64,000 nucleotides of DNA from Halioglobus sp. (GTDB lineage Bacteria; Pseudomonadota; Gammaproteobacteria; Pseudomonadales; Halieaceae). The translations under genes were made by a program, and so were the position numbers. Below, piece by piece: positions 40,829 through 50,409 of this stretch. Where the stretch lies: positions 1-64,000 of the forward strand of contig JAPKAY010000002.1 of assembly GCA_028825045.1 (NCBI GenBank), written 5' to 3'. A model generated the notes under the pieces. The model was not told where the DNA came from. It made no database searches and was given only the letters and a program-made list of their open reading frames with translations. Numbering within the stretch: the stretch's first letter is position 1; every line of letters begins with the position of its first letter.

Positions 40829-41865
40829 GGTCGTCGGCTCCATTCCTGCTGTGCAATTAGCGGCCCCAGACGAATGGAAAACCAGCAACTGAATTCATTA
40901 AATATCGGCTCTTCGACGGCGTATTTATCGGCGATCTCCTGCACGTAATGCACCACCAGTGGCAAGTCGTCCAGATAAGCAGATTTTCCGTCGCGGAGAT
41001 AAAGGCGGGCAAAGGTCCCCAGCACTTTGATATGCCGCTGCAGGCCCATCCAGTCTAACCAGCGTATGAAAAGCGCCTGGTCAATTTTCGTTAAAATCTT
41101 CCGCGCCAACAACTGCTCGCGATAGGCGAGCGCCCACCCAATCACTTGATCAGATGGCCACTGGATATAACAGTCGCGCAACAGGGATACCAAGTCATAG
41201 GTTATCGGGCCCACCACCGCGTCCTGAAAATCGATAACCGCAAGGGTGTCGTCACTCAGAAGCATCAGGTTACGACTGTGAAAATCACGGTGCACCACGG
41301 TTTTTGGCTGCTCCAAAGCACTGCTGATTAAGCGCTCAGAAACAGCAGCCAACAGAGCCTGCTCTTTCGCTGTCGGTGAATATTCGAGCAATCCTCGCAC
41401 AAACCACTCCTGAAACCTGCCCAGTTCTTCGGATAACAAAGCACGATCATACTCAGCTAGACCTGTGCGTTTAGGCTCCACTGCCATCATTTTATCCAGC
41501 ACGCTAAATGCTCGACGGTAATGACGATCAGCGGTGTCAGCGCCCAACTCAGGCAGTAAAACGCGATCGCCAAGGTCTTCCAATAACAGAAACCCTCGGT
41601 CCAAATCCGCTCCCAGCAGAGCCGGCACAGAGACATCGGCTGCGGCCAGAATTGCCCGCACCGCCAAAAACGCCTCGTTCTTTTCGGTCGCCGGAGGTGC
41701 CTCCACAGCCACAAAGCTCTGATCGGCGTATTGAAAGCGGAAATAGCGCCGGCTACTGGCGTCCCCGGCCACCGCATCGAGCGATGGCCGAGAGCAACCC
41801 CCAGGTGCGTCCAGAACTGAGAGAGCCCAGGGCAAAAGCGCTTCTGGTGGGGGTCGTGGTATCAC
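40825..41865 (-). CDS. amgK: N-acetylmuramate/N-acetylglucosamine kinase AmgK
   Basis: Phosphotransferase of the aminoglycoside-kinase fold that phosphorylates MurNAc and GlcNAc at the anomeric position. The catalytic loop is VVHRDFHSRNLM and the metal-binding part is VIDFQDAVVGP. The start is set at the GTG at 41865, which has an AGGAG site seven bases upstream, giving 346 residues. It overlaps murU by four bases and is divergent from lptD, as in Pseudomonas. With AnmK in the same window it forms most of the E. coli-independent recycling route that bypasses fosfomycin-sensitive MurA. Confidence 0.88.
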   Translation of the reverse strand: MIPRPPPEALLPWALSVLDAPGGCSRPSLDAVAGDASSRRYFRFQYADQSFVAVEAPPATEKNEAFLAVRAILAAADVSVPALLGADLDRGFLLLEDLGDRVLLPELGADTADRHYRRAFSVLDKMMAVEPKRTGLAEYDRALLSEELGRFQEWFVRGLLEYSPTAKEQALLAAVSERLISSALEQPKTVVHRDFHSRNLMLLSDDTLAVIDFQDAVVGPITYDLVSLLRDCYIQWPSDQVIGWALAYREQLLARKILTKIDQALFIRWLDWMGLQRHIKVLGTFARLYLRDGKSAYLDDLPLVVHYVQEIADKYAVEEPIFNEFSCWFSIRLGPLIAQQEWSRRP

Positions 41866-41951
41866 TCTACTCTCCTGATTCAAAATTTGACGGACAAGGG
41901 GCAGGGGATGCTTTAGACTCCGATCCAAGCTTACAAAATGCCCCGACTTCG

Positions 41952-44414
41952 ATGCCCAGTGACTGCACCAAACCCTTTTCTCACCTCGCGCATGCGGTTA
42001 TGCGAGGAGCGATCATCGCCCTGGGATTATCCGTATCATTTACTGCGCAAGCACAGGATATCAAAGCGCAAGACTGCAATGTCAACACGCCCAGCGACGT
42101 CGAAATCTGCCCCCCCACGGAGCAAGAGGCCACCGATCTGCCCGCCTATCCCCTGGACTGGGTGCCCCTGGCGGCGGTGCCGGAATCACTGCGGGATCGC
42201 CAGTGTATTAACTGTGACGGTCGTTATATAGACCCTCTGGCAGCAGAAGATACCGACACAGCACCGGAAGACTCCGAAATATTCGCCCGCGCCGACAGCT
42301 CTGAGCTCATGAACGACGAGGTCATACTAATCGGCAGCGCGGACGCCGTACAGGGCTACCGCCATATGCGTGGTGATAAGGTGGTGGTCGACCGCCAACA
42401 AGAATCAGCCTTTCTCAGTGGCAATGTCACATTGCGAGAACCAGGCGTATTACTATTAGGCGACAGTGCGGAAATTTATTCAAAAACCGGCGAGGCGGTC
42501 GTCCACAATGGCGAATTCGTTTTTCATCGCGAGCACATGCGCGGCTCCTCTGACCTGATGGAACGGGACGCGGATGGCCTAATCCACATTCACAATGGCA
42601 CTTTTACCTACTGCGCACCGGGCGAAAATGACTGGGCCGTGCTCACTGAGGTAATGGAAGTCGACCTTGAGGAAGGGGTGGCTACCGCCCGTAACGCTCG
42701 TATCGAGGTCGAGGGCGTCCCGGTATTCTACAGCCCCTGGCTGCGCTTCCCGCTGGATGATCGGCGTCGCACGGGCTTTTTGTGGCCAGACTTTGGTAAC
42801 GACAGCACCGGCGGCCTGGACATTACAGTGCCGTTCTATATGAATCTGGCACCCAACTACGATGCCCTCTACTCCCCCCGCTATATTGAAGAAAGAGGGA
42901 TTAATCACGAGCTGAATTTACGTTACCTCGATCCATTACTGGGTTTCTGGAGTGTCGGCGGCACCTACATGAACCACGATGATCGCTATGCAGACGAAAC
43001 ACCAGACAATGTGAGTGATGATCGCTGGCTGGCAGTAGTAAAGCAAAGTGGACTACTGGACCAGCGCTGGCGCTCCACGGTCGACTATAGCAAGGCCAGC
43101 GACGTCGACTACATGAAAGACCTGGAACCCTACAGCATCGATGCCCAGCGCAAGACCAGCCTTCGACAGCTCGCATCCATGGATTACCTGGGCGATCGTT
43201 GGCTGCTGAACCTGGAGGCCGAACAATTTCAGTCTCTGGCAGACGACATTCGAGACGACTATAAAAAGCTGCCCCAATTTACCGCGCAATACCGAGCCAG
43301 TGGCACTCCCTTTGAACTGCAGCCCATCGGGTTGGGCCAATACTCCAATTTCGGCAGCGATGAGGACCGGGTGACGGGGGAACGAGTCTATGGCGAAGCG
43401 GGCCTGCGCTATCCCATGCTGTGGAGTTACGGCTCCCTCACACCGACAGTGAAATACCGACAGGTGAACTATGAACTTAGCGACGGGGAGGCGTCATTCC
43501 CCTCGGACAACCCATCCACGTCAGTACCTCTGGCCAGCCTCGACGGCAGCCTGATTTTCGAACGCAATACCAGTTTCGCGGGTAAAAGCCTGTTGCAAAC
43601 TCTGGAGCCCCACCTCTACTACCTGTATAGCCCTTACGAAGACCAGACCAACCAACCAGACTTTGACAGCGCTGAGTTGACCTTCACTTACTACCAACTT
43701 TTCAGGGAGACGAGGTTCTCCGGTCACGACCGGCTGGATGATGCAAATCAAATATCTGTGGGTCTTACCAGTCGATTCCTGGATGACCAAAACGGTCGCA
43801 GTCTGCTCAGTGCCAGCATAGGCCAGATATACTACTTCGAAGATCGTAAGGTACGACTGCTTGCAGCACAGCCACCACTGGATGCATCCACTTCGAACAT
43901 CGCAGGACAACTGGACTTCACGCCGATTGAAACATTCGGACTGCGTTCGAGCATGGTGTGGGACCCCGGCGAAGACAAGATGGAATCCGCGTATTTCCAA
44001 TCGAGTTATAGGGCGGACAACGACGCCATTTTCAATGTGGGTTATTCTTTTTTACGTCCGTTCAGTAATGCCAGCAATCAACAGGACACCGAAGAGGTGA
44101 GTGTATCCTCTTACTTTCCTGTGAACAAAAACTGGAGTTTGTTCGCGGCCATGGATTACAGTCTTGAAGGGGACGAGAGTGTGGAAGATATGGTCGGCGT
44201 CGAATATGATAGCTGCTGCTGGACCTTCCGCCTGATGCATCTCCGCTATTTCGACAATGTGTCCGGAAAGAATCCAAATTTTAATGATCCCGATCTGGAA
44301 CGGGAAAACACCACTCAGTTTCAGATAGTACTCAAAGGCATGGGTGGCTTTGGCAACCGCATCACTGATGTAATGCAAGATATGATCCGAGGATTTGAAG
44401 AACGTGATTATTAA
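41952..44414 (+). CDS. lptD: LPS-assembly protein LptD
   Basis: Outer-membrane beta-barrel that inserts lipopolysaccharide into the outer leaflet. The ATG at 41952 gives 820 residues with a signal peptide ending near SFTAQAQ; an internal ATG at 42000 is an alternative, and the long frame upstream overlaps amgK and is spurious. The N-terminal OstA/LptA-like domain (about 130-250) precedes the barrel. Cysteines for the essential disulfides are seen at the N terminus (QDC, CINC) and as the adjacent pair in YDSCCWTFRL near residue 755. surA overlaps its end. Confidence 0.95.
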   Translation: MPSDCTKPFSHLAHAVMRGAIIALGLSVSFTAQAQDIKAQDCNVNTPSDVEICPPTEQEATDLPAYPLDWVPLAAVPESLRDRQCINCDGRYIDPLAAEDTDTAPEDSEIFARADSSELMNDEVILIGSADAVQGYRHMRGDKVVVDRQQESAFLSGNVTLREPGVLLLGDSAEIYSKTGEAVVHNGEFVFHREHMRGSSDLMERDADGLIHIHNGTFTYCAPGENDWAVLTEVMEVDLEEGVATARNARIEVEGVPVFYSPWLRFPLDDRRRTGFLWPDFGNDSTGGLDITVPFYMNLAPNYDALYSPRYIEERGINHELNLRYLDPLLGFWSVGGTYMNHDDRYADETPDNVSDDRWLAVVKQSGLLDQRWRSTVDYSKASDVDYMKDLEPYSIDAQRKTSLRQLASMDYLGDRWLLNLEAEQFQSLADDIRDDYKKLPQFTAQYRASGTPFELQPIGLGQYSNFGSDEDRVTGERVYGEAGLRYPMLWSYGSLTPTVKYRQVNYELSDGEASFPSDNPSTSVPLASLDGSLIFERNTSFAGKSLLQTLEPHLYYLYSPYEDQTNQPDFDSAELTFTYYQLFRETRFSGHDRLDDANQISVGLTSRFLDDQNGRSLLSASIGQIYYFEDRKVRLLAAQPPLDASTSNIAGQLDFTPIETFGLRSSMVWDPGEDKMESAYFQSSYRADNDAIFNVGYSFLRPFSNASNQQDTEEVSVSSYFPVNKNWSLFAAMDYSLEGDESVEDMVGVEYDSCCWTFRLMHLRYFDNVSGKNPNFNDPDLERENTTQFQIVLKGMGGFGNRITDVMQDMIRGFEERDY

Positions 44415-45684
44415 TACAGTGCTAGTAGCAATCAGTCTGATGTCTGCCCTCTTAGTAGGCACACCCACACAGGCGGCTACTGAAATTCTCGATCAGGTAG
44501 TCGCCATCGTCGATGACGACGTCATCATGTCCAGTGAGTTGCGCGAGCGAGTTGTGGCCGTGACGGAAAACCTCTCTGCCCGCGGCATAGCCTTGCCACC
44601 CGAGGATGAACTCATCCGCGAAACCCTCGACCGCCTAATTCTTGAAAGTATCCAGCTGCAGATTGGCAACCGTGTGGGAGTGCGTATTTCCGATGCACAG
44701 CTTAACGAGGCGTTGGTGCGTATAGCCGGTCAAAATCGCTTCACCCTGGACCAATTCCGCCAGGCGCTGGAACAGCGGGGCCAGTCCTACGGGGCCATGC
44801 GCGAGCAAGTGCGCAAAGAGATGATCATACAGCGCGTGCAGGCGGGCAATGTCAACCAGCGCATCCAGATTACCGAACAGGAAGTGGGCAATTTTATGGC
44901 TACCGAGCAAGGCCAGGTGCTGACCCAACCCGAATACCGCATCCTGCATGCCCTGCTGGCAATTTCACCCGAGGCCACAAGCAGTCAGCGGTCGGCAGCA
45001 GAGGCACAGGTAAACAAAGTACTGAAACAAATCCGCAGCGGAACTTCATTCGAACAGGCCATACGGGGAAGTACCAGCCCCTATTCCTTTACCGGCGGGG
45101 ACCTGGGGTGGCGTACAGCGGCTGACATGCCATCTCTGTTCAGCGATATCGTTCCACTGATGAAACCAGGTCAAACGTCCGAGCCTATCCCCTCTGACAG
45201 TGGACTACATCTGATCTACATGGCAGAGGTGCGCGGTGCGCATCAGATGGTGAGTCAGACCAAAGCCCGTCATATTCTGATAAAGGCCTCGGAAATAATG
45301 ACCGATGAACAGGCCCGGGAACTTGTGACCAAACTCCGAGCCAGAGCACTCGCCGGGGAAGATTTTGCGGACCTGGCCAGGGAGTACTCGGAGGACATCG
45401 GCTCGGCGCAAGAAGGCGGTGAACTGGGTTGGACCAATCCGGGGCAAATGGTGCCCGCATTTGAAGCCGCCATGAAGAACACCCCCGTCAATGCGATATC
45501 AGAACCTGTACAAACACAATTTGGCTGGCATATCGTTAAGGTGGAGGGGCGCAGAGATGAGGACATGTCAGATGAGGCGACTCGCGCCAAGGCCATGGAC
45601 TACGTGCACAACCGCAAATACCAGGAAGAACTGGATGCCTGGCTGCAGCAAGTTCGCGATGAAGCGTTTGTCGACATAAAATAG
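44404..45684 (+). CDS. surA: Periplasmic chaperone and prolyl isomerase SurA
   Basis: Chaperone for outer-membrane proteins, including LptD encoded just upstream. It has a signal peptide (ISLMSALLVGTPTQA), the SurA N-terminal domain (EILDQVVAIVDDDVIMSSEL) and two PpiC/parvulin domains (about 165-270 and 275-380). The start is uncertain: a TTG at 44395 and a GTG at 44404 are in frame. The GTG is preferred because GAGGA is ten bases before it but only one base before the TTG. Both overlap lptD. Length is 426 residues from the GTG. Confidence 0.94.
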   Translation: MIINTVLVAISLMSALLVGTPTQAATEILDQVVAIVDDDVIMSSELRERVVAVTENLSARGIALPPEDELIRETLDRLILESIQLQIGNRVGVRISDAQLNEALVRIAGQNRFTLDQFRQALEQRGQSYGAMREQVRKEMIIQRVQAGNVNQRIQITEQEVGNFMATEQGQVLTQPEYRILHALLAISPEATSSQRSAAEAQVNKVLKQIRSGTSFEQAIRGSTSPYSFTGGDLGWRTAADMPSLFSDIVPLMKPGQTSEPIPSDSGLHLIYMAEVRGAHQMVSQTKARHILIKASEIMTDEQARELVTKLRARALAGEDFADLAREYSEDIGSAQEGGELGWTNPGQMVPAFEAAMKNTPVNAISEPVQTQFGWHIVKVEGRRDEDMSDEATRAKAMDYVHNRKYQEELDAWLQQVRDEAFVDIK

Positions 45685-45693
45685 GTTCGATCC

Positions 45694-46674
45694 ATGGCAA
45701 TTCCAAGGATAGCCATTACCCCAGGTGAACCGGCCGGTATTGGACCGGATATCGTATTAATGGCAGCTCAGCAGGACTGGGGCGCAGAGTTGGTGGTGAT
45801 TGCAGATCCCGACTTGCTGCAACTGCGGGCACAATCACTGAAACTGCCACTGGCTCTGGAAACCTTCTGCCCCGACTCGCCGGCGCAACCACACAGAGCG
45901 GGGACACTGAAAATCCAGCCAATGCCCTTGTCGACACCCACAACGCCGGGAAAGCTCGACCCGATCAACGCGCCTTATGTTATCGAAACCCTGAGAGCCG
46001 CGGTACAGGGCTGTACAGCAAATACCTACCAGGCGCTGGTCACCGGGCCGGTGCAAAAATCTGTTATCAACGATGCCGGTATTGCCTTTATCGGCCATAC
46101 GGAGTTTCTCGCAGACGAGACTGGAACCTCCCGCGTGGTAATGATGCTCGCGACACAAGAACTGCGCGTAGCCCTTGCCACTACCCACCTGGCTCTGAAG
46201 GATGTACCCGCCGCGATCACGCGCGAACTTTTAGAGCAGACTCTTAACATCCTGCACAGTGATCTAAAAACGAAATTTCGCATAGATCAGCCGCGCATCG
46301 CCGTACTGGGGATAAACCCCCATGCGGGAGAAAATGGTCATATGGGTCGGGAGGAAATCGACACACTCATTCCGGTATTGGAACAACTGCGCTCGGCGGG
46401 TATGGACCTGCTGGGTCCGCTTCCCGCAGACACCGCGTTCAACCCCAAAGTGCTGAACAACTGCGATGCCGTTTTCGCCATGTATCACGACCAGGGCTTG
46501 CCAGTGCTGAAGTACTCCGGATTCGGGCGAGCGATCAATATTACCCTGGGCCTACCGCTTATTCGTACCTCTGTAGATCACGGCACAGCGTTGACCCTGG
46601 CGGGAACCGGCAAAGCTGACTGGAGTAGTCTTGAGCAGGCGCTGACAATAGCGTGTCAGCTGAGTAGCCGTTAG
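45694..46674 (+). CDS. pdxA: 4-hydroxythreonine-4-phosphate dehydrogenase
   Basis: Step in pyridoxal phosphate synthesis. Metal-binding histidines lie in [19 protein letters not shown] and [11 protein letters not shown]. It begins with [13 protein letters not shown]. Length is 326 residues. It is nine bases after surA. Its stop overlaps the stop of the minus-strand ABC gene (46671-46674). In related genomes rsmA comes next; here two ABC transporter genes intervene. Confidence 0.96.
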   Translation: MAIPRIAITPGEPAGIGPDIVLMAAQQDWGAELVVIADPDLLQLRAQSLKLPLALETFCPDSPAQPHRAGTLKIQPMPLSTPTTPGKLDPINAPYVIETLRAAVQGCTANTYQALVTGPVQKSVINDAGIAFIGHTEFLADETGTSRVVMMLATQELRVALATTHLALKDVPAAITRELLEQTLNILHSDLKTKFRIDQPRIAVLGINPHAGENGHMGREEIDTLIPVLEQLRSAGMDLLGPLPADTAFNPKVLNNCDAVFAMYHDQGLPVLKYSGFGRAINITLGLPLIRTSVDHGTALTLAGTGKADWSSLEQALTIACQLSSR

Positions 46675-47417
46675 CGCAGCAGCTTCTTCGCAGCGGCGAT
46701 TTTGCGTTCTTCAGCGACGCTCGCGTTGTACGCATCGGTCACTTCAACCGCATCGCCCTGATCGACAATTTTTCCCTGATCCAACCAAATAACACGATTG
46801 CAGAGCTTCGCAACCTGGTCTGCCATATGTGAAACAAACACAACCGTCTGCCCACCCATGATGCGGTTTTTCATAGCTTCCTGGGCCTTACCCCGAAAGT
46901 GCGCATCGCCCACACTAAGGACCTCATCGACCAGCAAAATATCTACATGCGTCATCAACGCTGTGGTAAAACCAAGACGCGAACGCATACCGGCAGAATA
47001 ATTTTTTACCGGGGCATCAAACGACTCGCCCAACTCAGAGAACTCAGCAATGCTATCTAGAAAGGTCGTGGCCTGCTCCAGCGAAGAACCCTGAAGCATC
47101 GCTGACAACAGGGCATTGTCACGGCCAGAAAGCTCAGGCTTAAAGCCAAGACCAAGGCTCAATAGTGCCGCTTTTTTGCCAGGTTGAATTACCACCTTCC
47201 CTCTGGTCGGGGCTAAAATGCCGGCCATTAAGCGCAACATGGTGGTTTTTCCTACGCCATTGCGACCCATGATGCCAAGCGTTTCGCCCTCATAAAGATC
47301 CATGGACACTTCATCGAGTACCCGGTGCACCCCATGATCGAAGGTTTTCCTTCCCGTGTGATAACTGAGTGAAACCTTATCCAAACTCAGCATGACTCTA
47401 TGCTTACTAACACTCAT
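46671..47417 (-). CDS. ABC polysaccharide exporter ATPase (KpsT/Wzt-like)
   Basis: ATPase subunit of an ABC-2 type exporter for capsule, O-antigen or teichoic-acid-like polymers. It has Walker [10 protein letters not shown], the signature [11 protein letters not shown] and Walker [13 protein letters not shown], all typical of the KpsT/Wzt/TagH group. Its 248 residues are too short for the C-terminal polymer-binding domain of Wzt, so it is nearer KpsT. It overlaps its permease by four bases. No glycosyltransferase genes adjoin it, so the polymer is unknown. Confidence 0.88.
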   Translation of the reverse strand: MSVSKHRVMLSLDKVSLSYHTGRKTFDHGVHRVLDEVSMDLYEGETLGIMGRNGVGKTTMLRLMAGILAPTRGKVVIQPGKKAALLSLGLGFKPELSGRDNALLSAMLQGSSLEQATTFLDSIAEFSELGESFDAPVKNYSAGMRSRLGFTTALMTHVDILLVDEVLSVGDAHFRGKAQEAMKNRIMGGQTVVFVSHMADQVAKLCNRVIWLDQGKIVDQGDAVEVTDAYNASVAEERKIAAAKKLLR

Positions 47418-48190
47418 GCCGTCAGTGCCTTCAACGCAAGAAATTGGCTATAGCGGCGCATGGCCAGCACCATAAGACAAACCAGCGCACCAAACCCGGC
47501 ACCCAGCGTAAGCAGATGTGGCATATCAGGCGGTGTTTCATGCATCAGAATTTGCCGATAGGCGTCCAGTAGAAATGCGAGCGGATTAACGGCCAGCAGC
47601 AACTCGGTTTTATGCGGGTCGCCCAGTTCACGGATATCCCAGAAAATGCCGGAGGTAAACATCAGGAAAATCATACCAAGTGTAATCAGTGGTTGAAAAT
47701 CACGTACCATTGCAACCAGGCAAGCGCCGACAAAACCGCAGGCAACTATCATCAAATAATTCACCAGCATCAACGGAATTAAGTACCACCAGGTAGCCGT
47801 AATCGGATAACCAGTGGCCAGCAGAACGACAAACAACAGCATGAAGACGGAGGCCTGTTTATAGAGACCTTCCTGGATAACAGCCATAGGAAATAAGGTC
47901 TTGGGAACATCGATTTGACCTACCAGCCCCTTGCTACTGACGATACTAGTGGAGGCCTGAGTCACCGATTTAGCAAACCAGACGTAAGTCAGCTTGCCGA
48001 CCATCAAAAATATAATGAAATCCGGTTCGCGCGAACCAAGAATCACGGAGAATACGAAATAGAAAACCGCCACGAAGAGCAACGGTTCAAGCACCCACCA
48101 GATATAGCCCAAAAAAAACTTGGTGGCATCCGCCCGCAAAGCCATGCGCGCCATAACGTCGATCAGGCGTAAATACTGTGAGAAATACAT
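47414..48190 (-). CDS. ABC-2 polysaccharide exporter permease (KpsM-like)
   Basis: Membrane subunit of the same exporter, 258 residues with six predicted helices. The N-terminal LGYIWWVLEPLLFVAVFYFVF and the FTSGIFWDI stretch are typical of ABC-2 permeases that export polysaccharide. It is the first gene of the two-gene unit, starting with ATG at 48190, divergent from rsmA across about 100 bases. The pair interrupts the otherwise conserved pdxA-rsmA junction. Confidence 0.88.
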   Translation of the reverse strand: MYFSQYLRLIDVMARMALRADATKFFLGYIWWVLEPLLFVAVFYFVFSVILGSREPDFIIFLMVGKLTYVWFAKSVTQASTSIVSSKGLVGQIDVPKTLFPMAVIQEGLYKQASVFMLLFVVLLATGYPITATWWYLIPLMLVNYLMIVACGFVGACLVAMVRDFQPLITLGMIFLMFTSGIFWDIRELGDPHKTELLLAVNPLAFLLDAYRQILMHETPPDMPHLLTLGAGFGALVCLMVLAMRRYSQFLALKALTA

Positions 48191-48291
48191 TAAAGACTAG
48201 TCTGCGTTAGTAATTAGAATGCCAGCGAGTGTATCAAAAACTCGCGTGAATGAACCCGCTTGCGGTATAAATACCATTCCCACCGGTTACA

Positions 48292-49113
48292 ATGCTGTCT
48301 ATGAATCGTCCTCATGCACAACACCGCCCACGCAAACGTTTCGGACAGAACTTCCTGCACGATAGCGTAATCATCGACCGTATCACCGCCTCAGTCGGGC
48401 CCCGGGTCGATCAACACCTGTTGGAAATCGGACCAGGCCAGGGGGCGCTCACGACATCATTGATCGAGAGCGGATGCCGGCTGGATGTTGTAGAGCTGGA
48501 CCGCGACCTTATACCGGGTCTGTTAGCTGCGTTCAGCCTGAATCCCCGGTTCAAGCTGCACAGCGCAGACGCATTGAAGTTTGACTTCGCCTCCCTTCTT
48601 GAAGACTCACAAGAGGGCACAACACAACAGCGTTTGCGCGTTGTAGGCAACCTTCCCTATAACATCTCAACGCCGCTTATTTTCAAATTACTGGAAGACA
48701 GCGCGATAATAGAGGACATGCATTTCATGCTGCAGCTGGAAGTTGTAGAACGGCTCGCGGCGGTTCCGGGAAACAAGAACTGGGGGCGCCTGGGCATCAT
48801 GGCCCAATACCAATGCCGCGTGGAACATCTGTTTGATGTGCCCCCGCATGCCTTCCATCCGCAGCCCAAAGTACAGTCTGCCATTGTGCGACTAACACCC
48901 TGGCAGGCGTCGCCGTGGCCGCAGTGCGATGCGTCGGCACTGCGAATACTGGTTAAGTCCGCTTTTGCGCACCGCCGCAAAACCTTGCGCAACAACCTGA
49001 AAGGGATTATAGATAGCACCCAATTGGAAGCGCTGGGTATAGATCCCGGCGCACGGGCCGAGAGCCTGGAACTTACACAATTTATTGAGATAACCAACGC
49101 CATCAATGTCTAA
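48292..49113 (+). CDS. rsmA: 16S rRNA dimethyladenosine transferase RsmA (KsgA)
   Basis: Dimethylates two adenines near the 3' end of 16S rRNA. It shows KRFGQNFLHD, the SAM motif LEIGPGQGALTTSL, and the catalytic NLPYNIST. The ATG at 48292 gives 273 residues; a second ATG at 48301 is equally possible since neither has a good ribosome-binding site. A TATAAA (48266-48271) could be a -10 element. apaG begins inside its last codons (eight-base overlap). Confidence 0.96.
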   Translation: MLSMNRPHAQHRPRKRFGQNFLHDSVIIDRITASVGPRVDQHLLEIGPGQGALTTSLIESGCRLDVVELDRDLIPGLLAAFSLNPRFKLHSADALKFDFASLLEDSQEGTTQQRLRVVGNLPYNISTPLIFKLLEDSAIIEDMHFMLQLEVVERLAAVPGNKNWGRLGIMAQYQCRVEHLFDVPPHAFHPQPKVQSAIVRLTPWQASPWPQCDASALRILVKSAFAHRRKTLRNNLKGIIDSTQLEALGIDPGARAESLELTQFIEITNAINV

Positions 49114-49519
49114 CATTTCGTTTGATCAGTCCCTCGTGAAAATCGATATCATCACGACGTACCTGCCCAGTCACTCCAGCCCGGATGAGAGCCAGTACGC
49201 CTTCGCCTATACGATCACCATCCACAACGAGTCGAATTTTCCAGTACAGCTACTGTCACGACACTGGATCATCACTGACGCAGATAACCAGGTACAAGAG
49301 GTGCGTGGCGATGGCGTGGTAGGAAAGCAGCCGATCATCCAGCCGCAGGAATCGTTTCGCTACAGTAGTGGTGCCACCCTAACCACTCCGGTGGGATGCA
49401 TGGAGGGAAGCTACTTCATGGTGGTTCGAGAACCGATGGAGATCGACCCACAGCAATTGCCTACCTTTCAAGTACCGGTACCGGCCTTCTCACTGCACAC
49501 CCCCATGGCGCTGAACTAA
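49106..49519 (+). CDS. apaG: ApaG protein
   Basis: Small fibronectin III-like beta-sandwich protein of 137 residues. The family motifs YAFAYTITIHNES, LLSRHWIITDA, VVGKQPIIQPQESFRYSS and GCMEGSY are all present. The biochemical role of ApaG is not settled. It overlaps rsmA and is followed by apaH after four bases, the standard order. Confidence 0.95.
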   Translation: MSNISFDQSLVKIDIITTYLPSHSSPDESQYAFAYTITIHNESNFPVQLLSRHWIITDADNQVQEVRGDGVVGKQPIIQPQESFRYSSGATLTTPVGCMEGSYFMVVREPMEIDPQQLPTFQVPVPAFSLHTPMALN

Positions 49520-49523
49520 CCCC

Positions 49524-50378
49524 ATGAGTACCTACGTGGTGGGTGATGTCCAGGGTTGTCTGCAACCGCTGAAATGTCTGCTGAAAAAAGTGGATTTCAA
49601 CCCAGACACCGATGTGCTGTGGTCCGTCGGTGATATCGTGAATCGGGGCCCCAAAAGCCTGAAAGCGCTCCGTTTCTTTTACGAACTGCGCGACAATTTA
49701 GTAATGGTGCTGGGCAATCATGACCTGCACCTGCTTGCGCTGGCGGCCGGCGCGCGGAAGCCCAGCCGGTCAGACACACTGGACGAAATTCTGCAGGCAC
49801 CGGATAGAGAAAAGCTTCTGAGCTGGCTGGTGCGCCAGCCACTGATTCACCACGAACACGGTTACACTCTGGTTCACGCGGGCATCCCTCCTCAGTGGAC
49901 TCTGAAAAATGCAATCAGGTATGCCCGGGAGGTGGAAGCTGTGCTGCGCAGCCCGGATTGCGTGGCATTCCTTGAGGCAATGTACGGCAATGAACCGACC
50001 CAGTGGTCTGCTGACCTGACCGGAATGCCGCGTTTACGGGTAATCACTAACTATCTCACCAGGATGCGCTACTGCACCGCCCAGGGCATACTGGATCTTG
50101 AGAGCAAAGGCACAATCCCAGTATCAGGAATGCTGGAAGAGCAGGCCGTATCGCCATGGTTTGACCACCCCAAAAGTAAAACCGCGAAAGACCGAATATT
50201 GTTTGGTCACTGGGCCGCTCTTGAGGGCCATACCGACAACCCTAACGCAATAGCCCTCGATACCGGCTGTGTCTGGGATGGTTCGATGTCACTGTATGAA
50301 TTGGAAAGCGGTCGTTGGACGCAGTGTGCCTGTCGCGAAGGCAAGTGCCATGACAAACCAGTCACCCGCCAGCAATGA
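49524..50378 (+). CDS. apaH: Bis(5'-nucleosyl)-tetraphosphatase, symmetrical
   Basis: Cleaves Ap4A and related nucleotides and can remove Np4 caps from RNA. The metallophosphatase motifs are YVVGDVQGCLQPL, SVGDIVNRGPKS, GNHDLHLL and LVHAGIPPQW. Length is 284 residues. In Pseudomonas glpE follows; here cca follows directly. Confidence 0.96.
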   Translation: MSTYVVGDVQGCLQPLKCLLKKVDFNPDTDVLWSVGDIVNRGPKSLKALRFFYELRDNLVMVLGNHDLHLLALAAGARKPSRSDTLDEILQAPDREKLLSWLVRQPLIHHEHGYTLVHAGIPPQWTLKNAIRYAREVEAVLRSPDCVAFLEAMYGNEPTQWSADLTGMPRLRVITNYLTRMRYCTAQGILDLESKGTIPVSGMLEEQAVSPWFDHPKSKTAKDRILFGHWAALEGHTDNPNAIALDTGCVWDGSMSLYELESGRWTQCACREGKCHDKPVTRQQ

Positions 50379-50409
50379 CGGCACTCCATTGCCTCTGTAA
50401 ACTAACTTG

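Noticed and set aside
41508..41951. Long upstream extension of lptD
   Set aside because: It lies antisense to amgK; the signal peptide and family start favour 41952.
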